DNA of 64,000 nt from JBCCIM01 sp965263205 (GTDB taxonomy: Bacteria; Bacteroidota; Rhodothermia; Rhodothermales; JAHQVL01). The notes beneath the pieces were generated by a model. That model was given only the letters and a program-made list of their open reading frames with translations. It had not been told where the DNA came from and ran no database searches. Location of the stretch: the NCBI GenBank assembly GCA_965263205.1, contig CBDHHF010000035.1, positions 372,001-436,000 of the forward strand. Direction: 5' to 3'. Each line of letters starts with the position of its first letter. Position 1 is the stretch's first letter. The position numbers and the translations under genes were made by a program. Positions 27,161 to 36,434 of this stretch are shown here, in pieces.

Positions 27161-27346
27161 ATGAGCAAACTGACTAAGTCGACGCACAACCGTATGGTTG
27201 CTGGCGTCTGTGGTGGACTGGCTGAATATTTCGACCTCGACCCTACCCTTGTACGCGTAGGTTATGTCCTCCTCGCCTTCCTGAGTGCCGCTTTTCCCGG
27301 CCTGATTCTATACTTAATCCTGTCTTTCGTCTTGCCCGAAGCCTAA
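27161..27346 (+). CDS. small PspC-domain protein
   Basis: A 61-residue protein made almost only of a PspC domain: a helical start (NRMVAGVCGGLAEYFDLDPTLVR) and one membrane helix (YVLLAFLSAAFPGLILYLIL). It follows the larger PspC gene by 5 bases, which implies joint expression and perhaps a hetero-complex in the inner membrane. It converges on the M16 peptidase gene with only 13 bases between stops. Confidence 0.88.
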   Translation: MSKLTKSTHNRMVAGVCGGLAEYFDLDPTLVRVGYVLLAFLSAAFPGLILYLILSFVLPEA

Positions 27347-27359
27347 ATAGCTACAGCTA

Positions 27360-28646
27360 TCAGGCTTCTTCGGCGCGCGTGCCAGCCGAAACGATACGCA
27401 GTGCCTCAGGATCCAGGTGTGCCTTGACCACACGGTTGACGTCATCCACGGATAGAGCAAAAACCTCCTCGGGAAACGTGTCGAGTCGGTTCTTATCAAA
27501 CCCACGCTCCAGGCTCCTCAAAATGGTGCTTGCCAGGCCATTGGTTGTGCCCATCTGCACTTTGTAGGTCCCTGTAATTGTGGTTTTCTTCTCTTCAACC
27601 TCCGCTTCGCTCACGCCCTCGGCAACAAATTGCTTGACCAGGTTGTGCGTCGCTTCGATACCTTCCGCGAGTTTATCCTGACTCAGCGTGATACTGATTT
27701 GCCAATGCCCATCGTAATCATTGCTCACGCCGGGCAAACTTGAACCCACGCCATAGGTCAGCCCCATTTCATCGCGGATAATATCCATCAACCGTGAGGA
27801 GAAATTCCCACCCAAAATAAAGTTGCCCAGGTACAGTGCCGTAAAATCGGCATCGCCTCGCCGCAGTGCTACCGGGTGCCCCATTTTAACGTCAAGATTA
27901 AATTTATCGGCCATCGGCACATGGAGCATTTGCCCCTCCCCTTCTTTGGAAGACACAGCAAATGCCGGCGCAACATCGTGGGTTTGCCAGGCAGCGAAAT
28001 GTTTGGCAACCGTTTGCTCAACCACGTCCAGATCTATGTCTCCCACAACAACCATGATGCAGCCTTTGGCGCCAAAATGCGTTGCGTGGTAAGCTTTGAG
28101 TTGCTCTACTTCCATACTTTGCAGCGCCTCCATTTCCTCTTCAGCAGGGAACGAGTAGTTCGGATGCGCTGGCGCATATAACATATCCCGCAACGCCTCG
28201 CTAGCCCGTGCGCCCGTGCGGTCTTTATTGCGCTGAATGGAAGCTGCAATACGCATCTGGGCTTTTTCAAATTCGTCTTGCGCCATCGCCGGCTCAAAGA
28301 GCTGTTCAGCAAATACGCCAAACACTTCTTCAAAGTCTTGCCACAACGTACGCCCTGAAAACCCGACACGAATCCCCCGCTGCTGGAATCGGACTTCCGC
28401 ACCTTTGTTTTCGAGCACATCAGCAATAGCGAATTTGTCGCGATGCTTGGTGCCTTTATCTAGCAGCGACACAACCATGCTTTGTATCAACTCTTCGCCA
28501 GCAGCAAAGTCAGGATACGTAAAAAACGATCCTTGCCACGACACGACATTCTCAACTTCGCTTCGGAGCATCAAAAGCCGGCAATTTCCAATCTGGACGT
28601 CTTTGATGCGCGCTTCAAACGTTTTTGGCTCTACAGTAGTCTGCAT
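27360..28646 (-). CDS. M16 family protein lacking the zinc site
   Basis: A 428-residue member of the M16 (pitrilysin-like) family. Where active members have HxxEH, this one reads SLLDKGTKHRD, so the zinc ligands are missing. The two-domain M16 fold is still evident (FSGRTLWQDFEEVFG, GNFILGGNFSSRLMDIIRDEMGLTYGVGS). It is 75 bases downstream of an active M16 gene on the same strand, and the pair probably forms an alpha-beta heterodimer in which this subunit closes the chamber. No signal peptide is seen. Confidence 0.9.
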   Translation of the reverse strand: MQTTVEPKTFEARIKDVQIGNCRLLMLRSEVENVVSWQGSFFTYPDFAAGEELIQSMVVSLLDKGTKHRDKFAIADVLENKGAEVRFQQRGIRVGFSGRTLWQDFEEVFGVFAEQLFEPAMAQDEFEKAQMRIAASIQRNKDRTGARASEALRDMLYAPAHPNYSFPAEEEMEALQSMEVEQLKAYHATHFGAKGCIMVVVGDIDLDVVEQTVAKHFAAWQTHDVAPAFAVSSKEGEGQMLHVPMADKFNLDVKMGHPVALRRGDADFTALYLGNFILGGNFSSRLMDIIRDEMGLTYGVGSSLPGVSNDYDGHWQISITLSQDKLAEGIEATHNLVKQFVAEGVSEAEVEEKKTTITGTYKVQMGTTNGLASTILRSLERGFDKNRLDTFPEEVFALSVDDVNRVVKAHLDPEALRIVSAGTRAEEA

Positions 28647-28721
28647 AGATCAGGGCTATAAAGAAGGTAGATAGAGGAATAGGATACTTAAACGAACAGG
28701 GTATTTAGACGAACAGGAAAT

Positions 28722-30026
28722 TTAGACAGGGATATACCAACCAACAGTACACTGAGTGGGCTGCAAGTATGCTTCCGCTACGCGCTGGATATCAACTGCC
28801 GTGATCGATTCGATTCGTGAGAGATATTCAGCATACAGCCGCCAGTCGCCAGCAGCAATGGCTTCGTTGAGCTGGGAGGCAATGGCATACGATCCATCGC
28901 GCCCAAATGCCTCTTGTGCTTTCAACAGATTTTTAGCACGATCCACTTCCGCTGTGCTCACCCCTTCTTCTCGAACGCGTTCGAGTTCTTGCTTGATGGC
29001 ATCTTCAACAGTTTGATGGGCTACCTCGGGCGCGAGGAAACCATAGATAGCAAACAAGCCAGGATCACGAAAACGCGATGCAGATGCAAAGCTACTTGTG
29101 GTAAGTCCTTTGTCGGTGAGTGCACGATAGAGCCGGCTGCTTTTGCCCGTTGCCAGAATAACGGACAGCACATCAAGCACATCTGTATCTACGTGCAATC
29201 CTTCAGGCGTTTTATACGCCAGCATCAAAGCGCCCAATTCACCAGCACGATTTACAACAATACGCCGTTCACCCAACTGCGCCGGCTCCGATACCCGCAC
29301 TTCAGGAATAGTATGCGGTGCTCGTGGAATGCTTCCAAAATGTTGTTCAACCAGTTCGAGCGCTTCATGGCGATCAAAATCCCCAATAATGGAGACCGTC
29401 GCATTGTCTGGCCAGTAGTACGTATCGTAAAAATGCCGCAACCCGGTAGATGTCGCGTGTTCGATGTCCGAACGCCAGCCAATTGTAGGATGATGATATG
29501 GATGTGCGATGTAGGCCGCGCTCCATACATCCTGATACAATTTCCGAATGGGCTCATTTTCCCCCCGATCAAACTCGTTCAGGATCACGGTCCGTTCGCT
29601 CTCCAGGTCATCTTCCGATATACGGGCACCGCGCATCCGATCTGCCTCGATATCGATGGCTAGCGCAAGGTGTTCTTTTGGCAGCAACTCGTAGTAGTTT
29701 GTGCGATCCACCCAGGTGGTTGCGTTCATCTGGGCCCCTACCCGCTGCAGCACGTTGAACACCGAAGTCTTCGCCTGTTTGTTGTAGCGCTCCGTGCCTT
29801 TAAACATCAGGTGCTCGAGGAAGTGCGTGGCACCGGTTAATCCGGTCGACTCGTGCCGACTTCCTACATGGTAGGTCACCATGAACGTGACTACGGGCGC
29901 TGCCTGTTGCTGCATGAGCAGCACCTGCAATCCATTTTTCTTGTGCACATAGTGCTCGATCCCGCCAAGTACCTCTGTAAACGTAAATGAATCCGGATGG
30001 ACGCCCGGTGCTACTGCTGTGGTCAT
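28722..30026 (-). CDS. M16 family zinc metallopeptidase (catalytic subunit)
   Basis: A 434-residue insulinase-like peptidase. The inverted zinc motif is complete: His68, Glu71, His72 in THFLEH, with the distal glutamate in the ERTVILNEFDR region. The second domain contains the R/Y pair typical of the family. It degrades peptides or processes leader sequences; no signal peptide is visible, so a cytoplasmic site is likely. It is read before its zinc-less partner. The start at 30026 leaves a 374-base divergent gap to the PA14 gene. Confidence 0.93.
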   Translation of the reverse strand: MTTAVAPGVHPDSFTFTEVLGGIEHYVHKKNGLQVLLMQQQAAPVVTFMVTYHVGSRHESTGLTGATHFLEHLMFKGTERYNKQAKTSVFNVLQRVGAQMNATTWVDRTNYYELLPKEHLALAIDIEADRMRGARISEDDLESERTVILNEFDRGENEPIRKLYQDVWSAAYIAHPYHHPTIGWRSDIEHATSTGLRHFYDTYYWPDNATVSIIGDFDRHEALELVEQHFGSIPRAPHTIPEVRVSEPAQLGERRIVVNRAGELGALMLAYKTPEGLHVDTDVLDVLSVILATGKSSRLYRALTDKGLTTSSFASASRFRDPGLFAIYGFLAPEVAHQTVEDAIKQELERVREEGVSTAEVDRAKNLLKAQEAFGRDGSYAIASQLNEAIAAGDWRLYAEYLSRIESITAVDIQRVAEAYLQPTQCTVGWYIPV

Positions 30027-30400
30027 ACGGCCTCGATTTGGTGTTGGGTCAAAGATTCTAACCGCAGGTCTGGATACCAGTTTCCCGATCTGGCTCCTCT
30101 TTTTTCTTGCACGTCAGCAATCAAAAAGCTGTCACGTTACGCGCCACCCAGGCGCATACAACCATGCGCTTTTGGCGCATATTTGCGCGGGCCAAAATCA
30201 CTGGCACTATCCTTGAATGGCGAGCTAAAATAAGCAATAAATAAACTACTTATCTGAGGATTCCAGGGTTTAAATGCACTTTTCAGCTTAAAAAAACTGG
30301 CGCATGGCTGTACGCCAAAACACCCGGCAAATCCTGCATTATCGTTCTTGAAAGCACTTTAATAGCGCATTTTATCTCAAAAGTAACCCCTCTCGCACTT
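30027..30400. other. 374-bp divergent gap
   Basis: No gene is seen. Several short GC-rich hairpins built on GCGC lie near 30140-30180, for example TGCGC-TTTTG-GCGCA, and GCGCCACCCAGGCGC. The part from 30220 to 30400 is AT-rich and probably holds promoters of the two divergent genes, but no promoter box stands out. Confidence 0.35.
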
Positions 30401-32047
30401 ATGACTTGCTCCCGTGTCCCCTCCCATGCCCCAGTACTCAGCCTGAGGCTCATTTATAGACTTGCCTTTGTAATCCTCTTCTTTTTTAACCAACAGGCTC
30501 TGGCGCAGGGCGGCGCCTGGCTCGAGAACAACGGCCTTGTGGTCGTTGAAGCTGAAAACATCGACCTGACAGGTGATTGGGTTGTTGAGAGTAGCGATGC
30601 CGGCTTTACCGGTTCAGGATACATGCGCTGGGATGGCCCCGACTTCTTCGGCACACCGGGTAACGGGACAATTGCAATCCCGTTTAAAGTGAATACAGCG
30701 GGCCGGTATTATGTCAAACTCCGCATGTCGCACCTCGGAGCACCGGCAGGTGACCAGTGGAACGACTGCTGGATGAAAATGAACGAAAACGGCACGTTTG
30801 TTAAGGCTGTGCATCCCAGCACGCGCATCGCTGAAGGCTTCACCTTCCACACAACCCTCGAACCCAGCGGTGGCGTATTTGAGCCGCCGCTCTACGACAT
30901 TCCGGCCGGTGAAAATACGTTGTACCTCTCAGGCAGGTCGTACAACCTGCGCGTCGACCGCATCCATATTTATAAAGAAGGTACGCCCGATCCTGAAAAT
31001 CCGAACTCGCCCGAGTCCGCACGTGACGGTAGCGATGGAGGAGATGGCGGCGACGGTGGTGATGGAGGAGACGGCGGCGATGGAGGAGGCGGTGGCGGCG
31101 TCTATACGATTACCATCAACAACGGCACAGGCGGCGGCATTTATCCAACGGGTACCATTGTAAACATTGCTGCAAATACACCTGGAGAAGAAGAAGTCTT
31201 CGACCAGTGGACCGGTAGTACGCAGTATCTGGACAACGCCTTTTCGCCGCAAACGACCTTTACGGTACCCGGCTTTAATGCATCTGTGACCGCAACCTAT
31301 CGTTCTTCGGCACTTCGTGATCCGGAGAACCCGGTAGCAGCTGTACCCGGGCTTTTTTACGAATACTATGAAGGCTTCCACAATTTCTTGCCGGATTTCG
31401 ATGCACTGACCCCCATAACAACCGGGATAACGCCCGTTGTAGACATCTCAATGAACCAGCAGGAAGACGAGTTTTTATTCCGCTACCAGGGTTTTGTCGA
31501 TGCACCTAGCGACGGGACATATACCTTTTACACCGCCTCTGATGACGGCAGCCAGTTGTTTATTGGCGACCTGTTGATTGTAGACAATGATAGCATCCAA
31601 TCAGTACAGGAGCGCAGTGGTAGTATCGGACTTAAAGCCGGCAAACACGCCATTACGGTTACGTATTTTGAACGCTCAGGGGATCATGCAATGACCGTAA
31701 GCTGGGCCGGCCCCAATATCAACAAACAGCCTATCCCCGCCTCAGCCTATTTCAACGGCGGATCTGAAACAGGCGATGGCGCCTTACTCGGAGATGTATC
31801 CCTCAACGGTACCGTATCTGCCCTCGATGCAGCACAGGTATTGAGCCATGCGGTGGGGCAGATTCCGCTGGATGGCAACGCACTTGGGGTAGGCGATGTA
31901 TCGGGCAACGGCGAGGTGTCTGCGTATGACGCTGCACTCATCTTGCAATATGTGGTCAGTATTATCCCATGTTTCCCCGCAGAAGCCGGCTGCAGTGTAA
32001 CAGCGATAGTGCCGGCGGAAACAAACAGTCCAATGCGTAGGCGTTAG
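30401..32047 (+). CDS. secreted protein with CBM-like, PA14 and dockerin domains
   Basis: A 548-residue secreted protein. A signal peptide covers about residues 1-35 (FVILFFFNQQALA). Residues about 45-190 look like a jelly-roll carbohydrate-binding domain (VVVEAENIDL, GRYYVKLRM, LYDIPAGENTLYLSGR). A linker of repeated Gly-Gly-Asp follows (about 208-230), then a repeat domain of the InlB B-repeat or Bacterial repeat type (YTITINNGTGGGIYPTG, FDQWTGSTQYL), then a PA14 domain (about 310-450; YTFYTASDDGSQLFI, MTVSWAGP). Two type I dockerin repeats close it (GDVSLNGTVSALDAAQVL, GDVSGNGEVSAYDAALIL). It probably binds glycans or a partner with a cohesin. No cohesin or catalytic domain is seen in the window. 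Confidence 0.85.
   Translation: MTCSRVPSHAPVLSLRLIYRLAFVILFFFNQQALAQGGAWLENNGLVVVEAENIDLTGDWVVESSDAGFTGSGYMRWDGPDFFGTPGNGTIAIPFKVNTAGRYYVKLRMSHLGAPAGDQWNDCWMKMNENGTFVKAVHPSTRIAEGFTFHTTLEPSGGVFEPPLYDIPAGENTLYLSGRSYNLRVDRIHIYKEGTPDPENPNSPESARDGSDGGDGGDGGDGGDGGDGGGGGGVYTITINNGTGGGIYPTGTIVNIAANTPGEEEVFDQWTGSTQYLDNAFSPQTTFTVPGFNASVTATYRSSALRDPENPVAAVPGLFYEYYEGFHNFLPDFDALTPITTGITPVVDISMNQQEDEFLFRYQGFVDAPSDGTYTFYTASDDGSQLFIGDLLIVDNDSIQSVQERSGSIGLKAGKHAITVTYFERSGDHAMTVSWAGPNINKQPIPASAYFNGGSETGDGALLGDVSLNGTVSALDAAQVLSHAVGQIPLDGNALGVGDVSGNGEVSAYDAALILQYVVSIIPCFPAEAGCSVTAIVPAETNSPMRRR
31024..31101 (+). repeat. GGNGAT-type coding repeat (Gly-Asp linker)
   Basis: Nine-base units such as GATGGAGGA and GACGGCGGC encode the (Gly-Gly-Asp)n linker and turn into poly-Gly at the end. 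The tract is likely to vary in length between strains. Confidence 0.8.
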
Positions 32048-32069
32048 CACTGTCTCTCCTCTTGACATT

Positions 32070-32119
32070 TGCCCCGCAGTACTGCACCCATGAGAAGGTC
32101 TTGCTGCGGGGCATTTTTT
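32070..32119 (+). terminator. intrinsic terminator between converging genes
   Basis: A perfect 10-bp stem, TGCCCCGCAG (32070-32079) with CTGCGGGGCA (32104-32113), is followed by T6 (32114-32119). It ends the PA14 gene. The loop is 24 bases. The sensor kinase stop lies 4 bases beyond it on the other strand. Confidence 0.88.
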
Positions 32120-32123
32120 ATCA

Positions 32124-33572
32124 TTATGCGTAATGCTCTTTTATTTCGTTTAACGGCCCTTCAACAGGCACATCCAATTCAAGCGAAAAATTGAACACAG
32201 AGCCACCGCCGGGCCGGCTCTCAAACCAAATCCTTCCCCCCATCAATTCTGTGAGTTGTTTGCAAATGGCCAGGCCTAAACCGGTGCCGCCATATTTCCG
32301 GCTGATGCTTGCGTCAACCTGGGTAAATGCATCGAAAAGGTTGGACTGTTTATCCAGCGGTATACCAATGCCCGTATCGGATACGCTAAACGTTAAACCA
32401 CACGTGTCGTACCCGCTATCAGAAGGCCGGTAGTATGCTTGTTTGACGGAAACCCCGATGGTGCCCACCTGGGTAAACTTTTTGGCGTTGCCCACCAGAT
32501 TAATGAGAATTTGCCGGATGCGCTTGGAATCAGCAATGAAGTGCGCCGGCACGTTTTCGTCTATATCCACGCGAAACTCCACTTTTTTGTGGTCTGCCAG
32601 CACGTTGAACGGCGTGATGATCGATTCAAGGAATGGTGCCAGCTCGAAAGCATGCAAATCCAATTCTAATTGTCCGGCATCCATTTTCGAGAAGTCGAGT
32701 ACGTCATTGATTAGCGTAAGCAAGTGCGCGCCAGAAGAATCGATAACTGATGCCAGGTCTTTCTGCTCTTCATTCAGTGGCGTTTCTTTTAGCAACGAGC
32801 TCATACCAATAATACCGTTTAGGGGCGTGCGAATTTCGTGGCTCATGGTCGACAAAAACGTGCTTTTGGCACGAGCAGATTGTTCAGCATCTCTGAGCGC
32901 CATTTCCAATACGTGATTCTGGGCATCCAGTAGCACACTACTATTGGTGAGTTCATTGACGTATTCTTTTATGCGGACCTCAGCCGGCCTGAATACAAAA
33001 AACAATTCGAGTAGCAAAACGAAAAGCGTAACAACACCGATGATCATTTCACCTTTTCGCAATGCGTCTACCCGACTGATAGCGATGCTTTCATAGTCCT
33101 TTACTATCTGATCCATACCACGCAGAAATCGTCCCTCGTGCATGATAATCTGCGACAACGCCGCGCGCGCCTGGACTGAGTCAGCATGTAGCACTTCGCG
33201 TGCAGCCTCCTGCATAGAAATGAAAGGGGCCCTTATCTTGGTAAAGCCATTGCGGATGACATACGTATTGAGATGGGCAACATTAAGCGAGTCGCTTCCA
33301 TATTGCAGCGTATGATGTGCTTCGAGCCACGTATCAAGACTCGTTTCCAGTTCGCGTCGTGCCGCTTTACGATCTGCCTCATGCTCGAGTAACAAGGAAT
33401 GCGAAGCGGCTTTGGTAATTTTTTGGCTCAGCATGCGTTGCCGGCCCGCCAGGTTTATGATCTGGGCATCACTTTGCTGCTCATCTATCAAGGCATGTAA
33501 GAAATATTGAGACCCAATAGTCAGCAATGCAATCGCTCCAAGAGCCGGCAAATAGCGCCATTTTATGGCCAT
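32124..33572 (-). CDS. sensor histidine kinase with PilJ-type sensor region
   Basis: A 482-residue membrane kinase. One N-terminal helix (about 8-28) is followed by an extracytoplasmic helical region with the AGRQRMLSQKITKA motif of PilJ/NarX-type sensors (about 41-55), and a second membrane helix (about 176-195). A coiled linker leads to the HisKA domain with phospho-acceptor His245 (STMSHEIRTPLNG). The ATPase domain has the N box (NLVGNAKKF), DTGIGIP and GGTGLGLAI. No receiver domain is fused, unlike many kinases of this group, and no response regulator is adjacent, so its partner is unknown. Confidence 0.93.
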   Translation of the reverse strand: MAIKWRYLPALGAIALLTIGSQYFLHALIDEQQSDAQIINLAGRQRMLSQKITKAASHSLLLEHEADRKAARRELETSLDTWLEAHHTLQYGSDSLNVAHLNTYVIRNGFTKIRAPFISMQEAAREVLHADSVQARAALSQIIMHEGRFLRGMDQIVKDYESIAISRVDALRKGEMIIGVVTLFVLLLELFFVFRPAEVRIKEYVNELTNSSVLLDAQNHVLEMALRDAEQSARAKSTFLSTMSHEIRTPLNGIIGMSSLLKETPLNEEQKDLASVIDSSGAHLLTLINDVLDFSKMDAGQLELDLHAFELAPFLESIITPFNVLADHKKVEFRVDIDENVPAHFIADSKRIRQILINLVGNAKKFTQVGTIGVSVKQAYYRPSDSGYDTCGLTFSVSDTGIGIPLDKQSNLFDAFTQVDASISRKYGGTGLGLAICKQLTELMGGRIWFESRPGGGSVFNFSLELDVPVEGPLNEIKEHYA

Positions 33573-33696
33573 AGCAGTTGCAACATAGTATTATGTATAC
33601 AACTAGATATCGACCATCTCTATCTAGTTTAAACCGTGCGATACCCTGATTCTCACGTAAATTCAAGCACGCCTGACACAACACCCTTGTTTTACC

Positions 33697-34794
33697 TCAC
33701 TCGTTAAAGCAAGCCATCACATCTTCTGAGAAATACGGCGCCTGGTTCACCCAAAACATGTAACGCACGTTTAAGAAGTCTTGCGCAAACGCATGTAATA
33801 GCGGTACCATGTTTTTACGTGAAGCATCGCCACTATCTTTCGCCTCGCTATAATCCAGATCTGCACCTGTTTTCCCCGTGTAATTTCCATCTTGTATAGC
33901 AATCCCAAGGGGCACGGTGTACTCGCCTTCATGCATCAAGCGCAACGGATGGTTGAGTTGCGCTTTGCGCGTGATTATCAAATCTGGAGCGCCAAGGCCA
34001 ACTCCAATTTCTTCCCCGTATGCGTAGATACTTCGCAAATACCCTTTATCATCCCAGGGCAGCCACTCACCCGGTACAAAGTTCGCATATTGCATCGTTA
34101 TGGAGCGCGGAAACGCTTGTTTTAAAGCCAGCATGTTGGCTTTTAAGCCGGCTACGTATGCCTCTTCACTAAAACGGGGATCATCATCTGCCCTGATTTC
34201 AATCGCAGTTTCTTGCAAATTTATGCCTTCAATTTTGCCATCAAATGCTTCACCAAACGCGAGGAGAAACCGCGCAAACTCCTGCTGCACCTTCTCGCTC
34301 CAACGTTTGGCAACCCATCCACCGGGCTTGCCGTCAGCATAGTATTGCTTTACAGCCCCACCATCGTATGCGTCCGTAAGCAAGTACTGAGGTACTGCTT
34401 TATACTTTGGATAGAAGGTCACATCCTGTAGCTGCACAAACAGTTTTTTTCCGTGCTTTTGTAAATACGCTAAATCTTTCTCAATCATGGCGAAATCATA
34501 GCGTCCTTTCCGAGGCTCTAAGTCACGCCAGGAGTACATGATTTGTGCGCCAGCAAAGCGAGGATGTGTTAGAAACGGGTGATGTACTATCGCTTTTCTG
34601 TCTTTGGAGAAGTAAACAAAATGCTGCATACCATCAGCTTTAATGGGGCAAGCAGCATCAAGATAGGCTTTGTAAGCTTCGTTGTATTTATCTGCCGGAT
34701 TTTCCCAATCCTGCGCCCAAACCGACCGGCTCAGAACGACAAAACATACGACAAAAAGAATGGCATACTGAAACAGGTTGTTTTGTACAAGCAC
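33697..34794 (-). CDS. secreted glycoside hydrolase-like protein
   Basis: A 365-residue protein with a signal peptide (about 1-27, ending VWAQ). The layout suggests a TIM-barrel of the glycosidase superfamily: QIMYSWRDLEPRKGRYDFAMIEKDL resembles the first strands of GH42/GH5-like enzymes, KKLFVQLQD and the acidic pairs NLQETAIEI and MHEGEY sit where catalytic acids would be. I cannot assign a family. It lies between two sensor kinases and is divergent from the second, but no polysaccharide-utilisation genes are adjacent. Confidence 0.65.
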   Translation of the reverse strand: MLVQNNLFQYAILFVVCFVVLSRSVWAQDWENPADKYNEAYKAYLDAACPIKADGMQHFVYFSKDRKAIVHHPFLTHPRFAGAQIMYSWRDLEPRKGRYDFAMIEKDLAYLQKHGKKLFVQLQDVTFYPKYKAVPQYLLTDAYDGGAVKQYYADGKPGGWVAKRWSEKVQQEFARFLLAFGEAFDGKIEGINLQETAIEIRADDDPRFSEEAYVAGLKANMLALKQAFPRSITMQYANFVPGEWLPWDDKGYLRSIYAYGEEIGVGLGAPDLIITRKAQLNHPLRLMHEGEYTVPLGIAIQDGNYTGKTGADLDYSEAKDSGDASRKNMVPLLHAFAQDFLNVRYMFWVNQAPYFSEDVMACFNE

Positions 34795-35075
34795 AGTGCG
34801 CGTTCCGTCCTAAATCGTCAGAAGAAATTGATTGGCTGGGTATGCGAAAAAAACCCCAGACCTGCTATTTGCCGGCTCACTAAAATAAGCACGTGGCGCG
34901 TGATTTCCTCATTACCATTTTTTTTATGCTTTACGTCGCCTGAAGCTAAAACGGCAAGAAGGTATGTTCGCTTCATTGGAACCAGGGATGATGCACAAAA
35001 AGCTCTTTCTTTTAACATACGCGGCGGCCTTTCCGATACTGAACGAGACTGTATGCACTCGTATTTCCTGTCTCA

Positions 35076-36434
35076 ATGTCCAACTTACTCACGCGCCTCG
35101 GTGCTTTGATAGATACATTCCTGCCTGAGGAATCGAGTATGCAGCGACGGGGCAGCCGTTTTCAGGCGAGATTGGTCACAGCCATTCTTCTCATTGCTAT
35201 TCCTCCGGGCATTTGTTTAGGGGTCATCGACTTTCTGAGGGGTGCGCACGAATATGCAGCCATTACTGCCGGCTTTATGCTCTTTTGCCTGGTGGGCTTG
35301 TGGCTGATCAAGAGACACGGTAAGCACCAGTTGGTTGGTATCTTGTTTAACACAATCCCAGTCTTCACGCTTACACGAGCTGCATTCCAGGAATCGGGGC
35401 TGCTGTCTGCGTACATCCCGGTCTTGCTTATGCTGCCTACAACCGGTTTTCTCATGGGTGAACGACGCGGTGGCATACTGATATCCTTCGCGGTGTGCTG
35501 TGCCCTGACGCTCTTGCATATTTGGGGGCCCAACGAGCCACACGGTGTTCTTCGTTACTTTGTGCTCGTAGGTACGTTAGCCTTCTGGACAGGCTGCGTT
35601 TTAACGTTTTACAATTTCAATCGAAGTGCACTACGAGAGGTATCGAGAGCGAATAATCAGCTGGAGGTGGTAAATAACCAGCTCGAAGAGCAATCCAATC
35701 AACTACGTAAAACCCTTGAAGCCAACAAAGAAATTCTTGGTGTCACAGCGCACGACCTTAAAAACCCGCTAGGTGGCATTATCGGACTGGCAGAAATGGT
35801 ACTATTGGATTGCAATGAAAAGCCGGAGCATGCGCTGATTAGTGTTGAGGAAAACCTGCCCATGTTACGTGATGAAGCAGAACGCATGCTACATATTGTC
35901 AAAGAAGTGCTCGACAAGCATCGCCTCGACGAAGCAACTACGTTGACCAAAAGCCGTGTGGCGCTCGATAACCTCATTGCAACTGTGCTACGCTGGAATG
36001 AAATACAGGCCAAAGAAAAGCAGATCAAGTTACACGTAGAAGCAGCCGTACCCGCTATCGTCAATGCAGACAGCTTTGCGATTCAGCGTGTAGTAGACAA
36101 TTACATCTCCAATGCTATCAAGTACAGTCCATCTGGGACCAATGTTTGGGTGGTTATGGAGCCCCAAACGGTTGACAGCACGTGCGATTGGGCCACTGTA
36201 AAAGTATCCGTTCGTGATGAAGGGCCTGGATTAACCCCCGAAGACAAAGCCCTGGTATTTGGCAAAATGCAGCGCCTGAGCGCCAAACCCACAGGCGGAG
36301 AGCATTCAACCGGACTCGGCCTCTTCATCGTAAAGTCGCTCGTGGAAGCCCATGGTGGCGCTGTAGGAGTTGATAGCTGCCCGGGACAGGGCGCAACGTT
36401 TTGGTTCACGCTGCCAGTACATACACTGTCCTGA
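35076..36434 (+). CDS. membrane sensor histidine kinase
   Basis: A 452-residue kinase with six hydrophobic helices in the first 180 residues and almost no extracytoplasmic domain, followed by a coiled coil (about 188-215; NNQLEVVNNQLEEQSNQL). His226 in GVTAHDLKNPLGG is the phospho-acceptor. The ATPase domain shows NYISNAIKYSP, DEGPGL and STGLGLFIVKSL. It probably senses the membrane state or a small ligand. There is no response regulator beside it. A dispersed repeat begins 25 bases after its stop. Confidence 0.92.
   Translation: MSNLLTRLGALIDTFLPEESSMQRRGSRFQARLVTAILLIAIPPGICLGVIDFLRGAHEYAAITAGFMLFCLVGLWLIKRHGKHQLVGILFNTIPVFTLTRAAFQESGLLSAYIPVLLMLPTTGFLMGERRGGILISFAVCCALTLLHIWGPNEPHGVLRYFVLVGTLAFWTGCVLTFYNFNRSALREVSRANNQLEVVNNQLEEQSNQLRKTLEANKEILGVTAHDLKNPLGGIIGLAEMVLLDCNEKPEHALISVEENLPMLRDEAERMLHIVKEVLDKHRLDEATTLTKSRVALDNLIATVLRWNEIQAKEKQIKLHVEAAVPAIVNADSFAIQRVVDNYISNAIKYSPSGTNVWVVMEPQTVDSTCDWATVKVSVRDEGPGLTPEDKALVFGKMQRLSAKPTGGEHSTGLGLFIVKSLVEAHGGAVGVDSCPGQGATFWFTLPVHTLS

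Noticed and set aside
28914..29663. 249-codon plus-strand frame opposite the M16 peptidase
   Set aside because: The minus-strand M16 gene carries its full zinc motif; the reverse frame has no recognisable signature.
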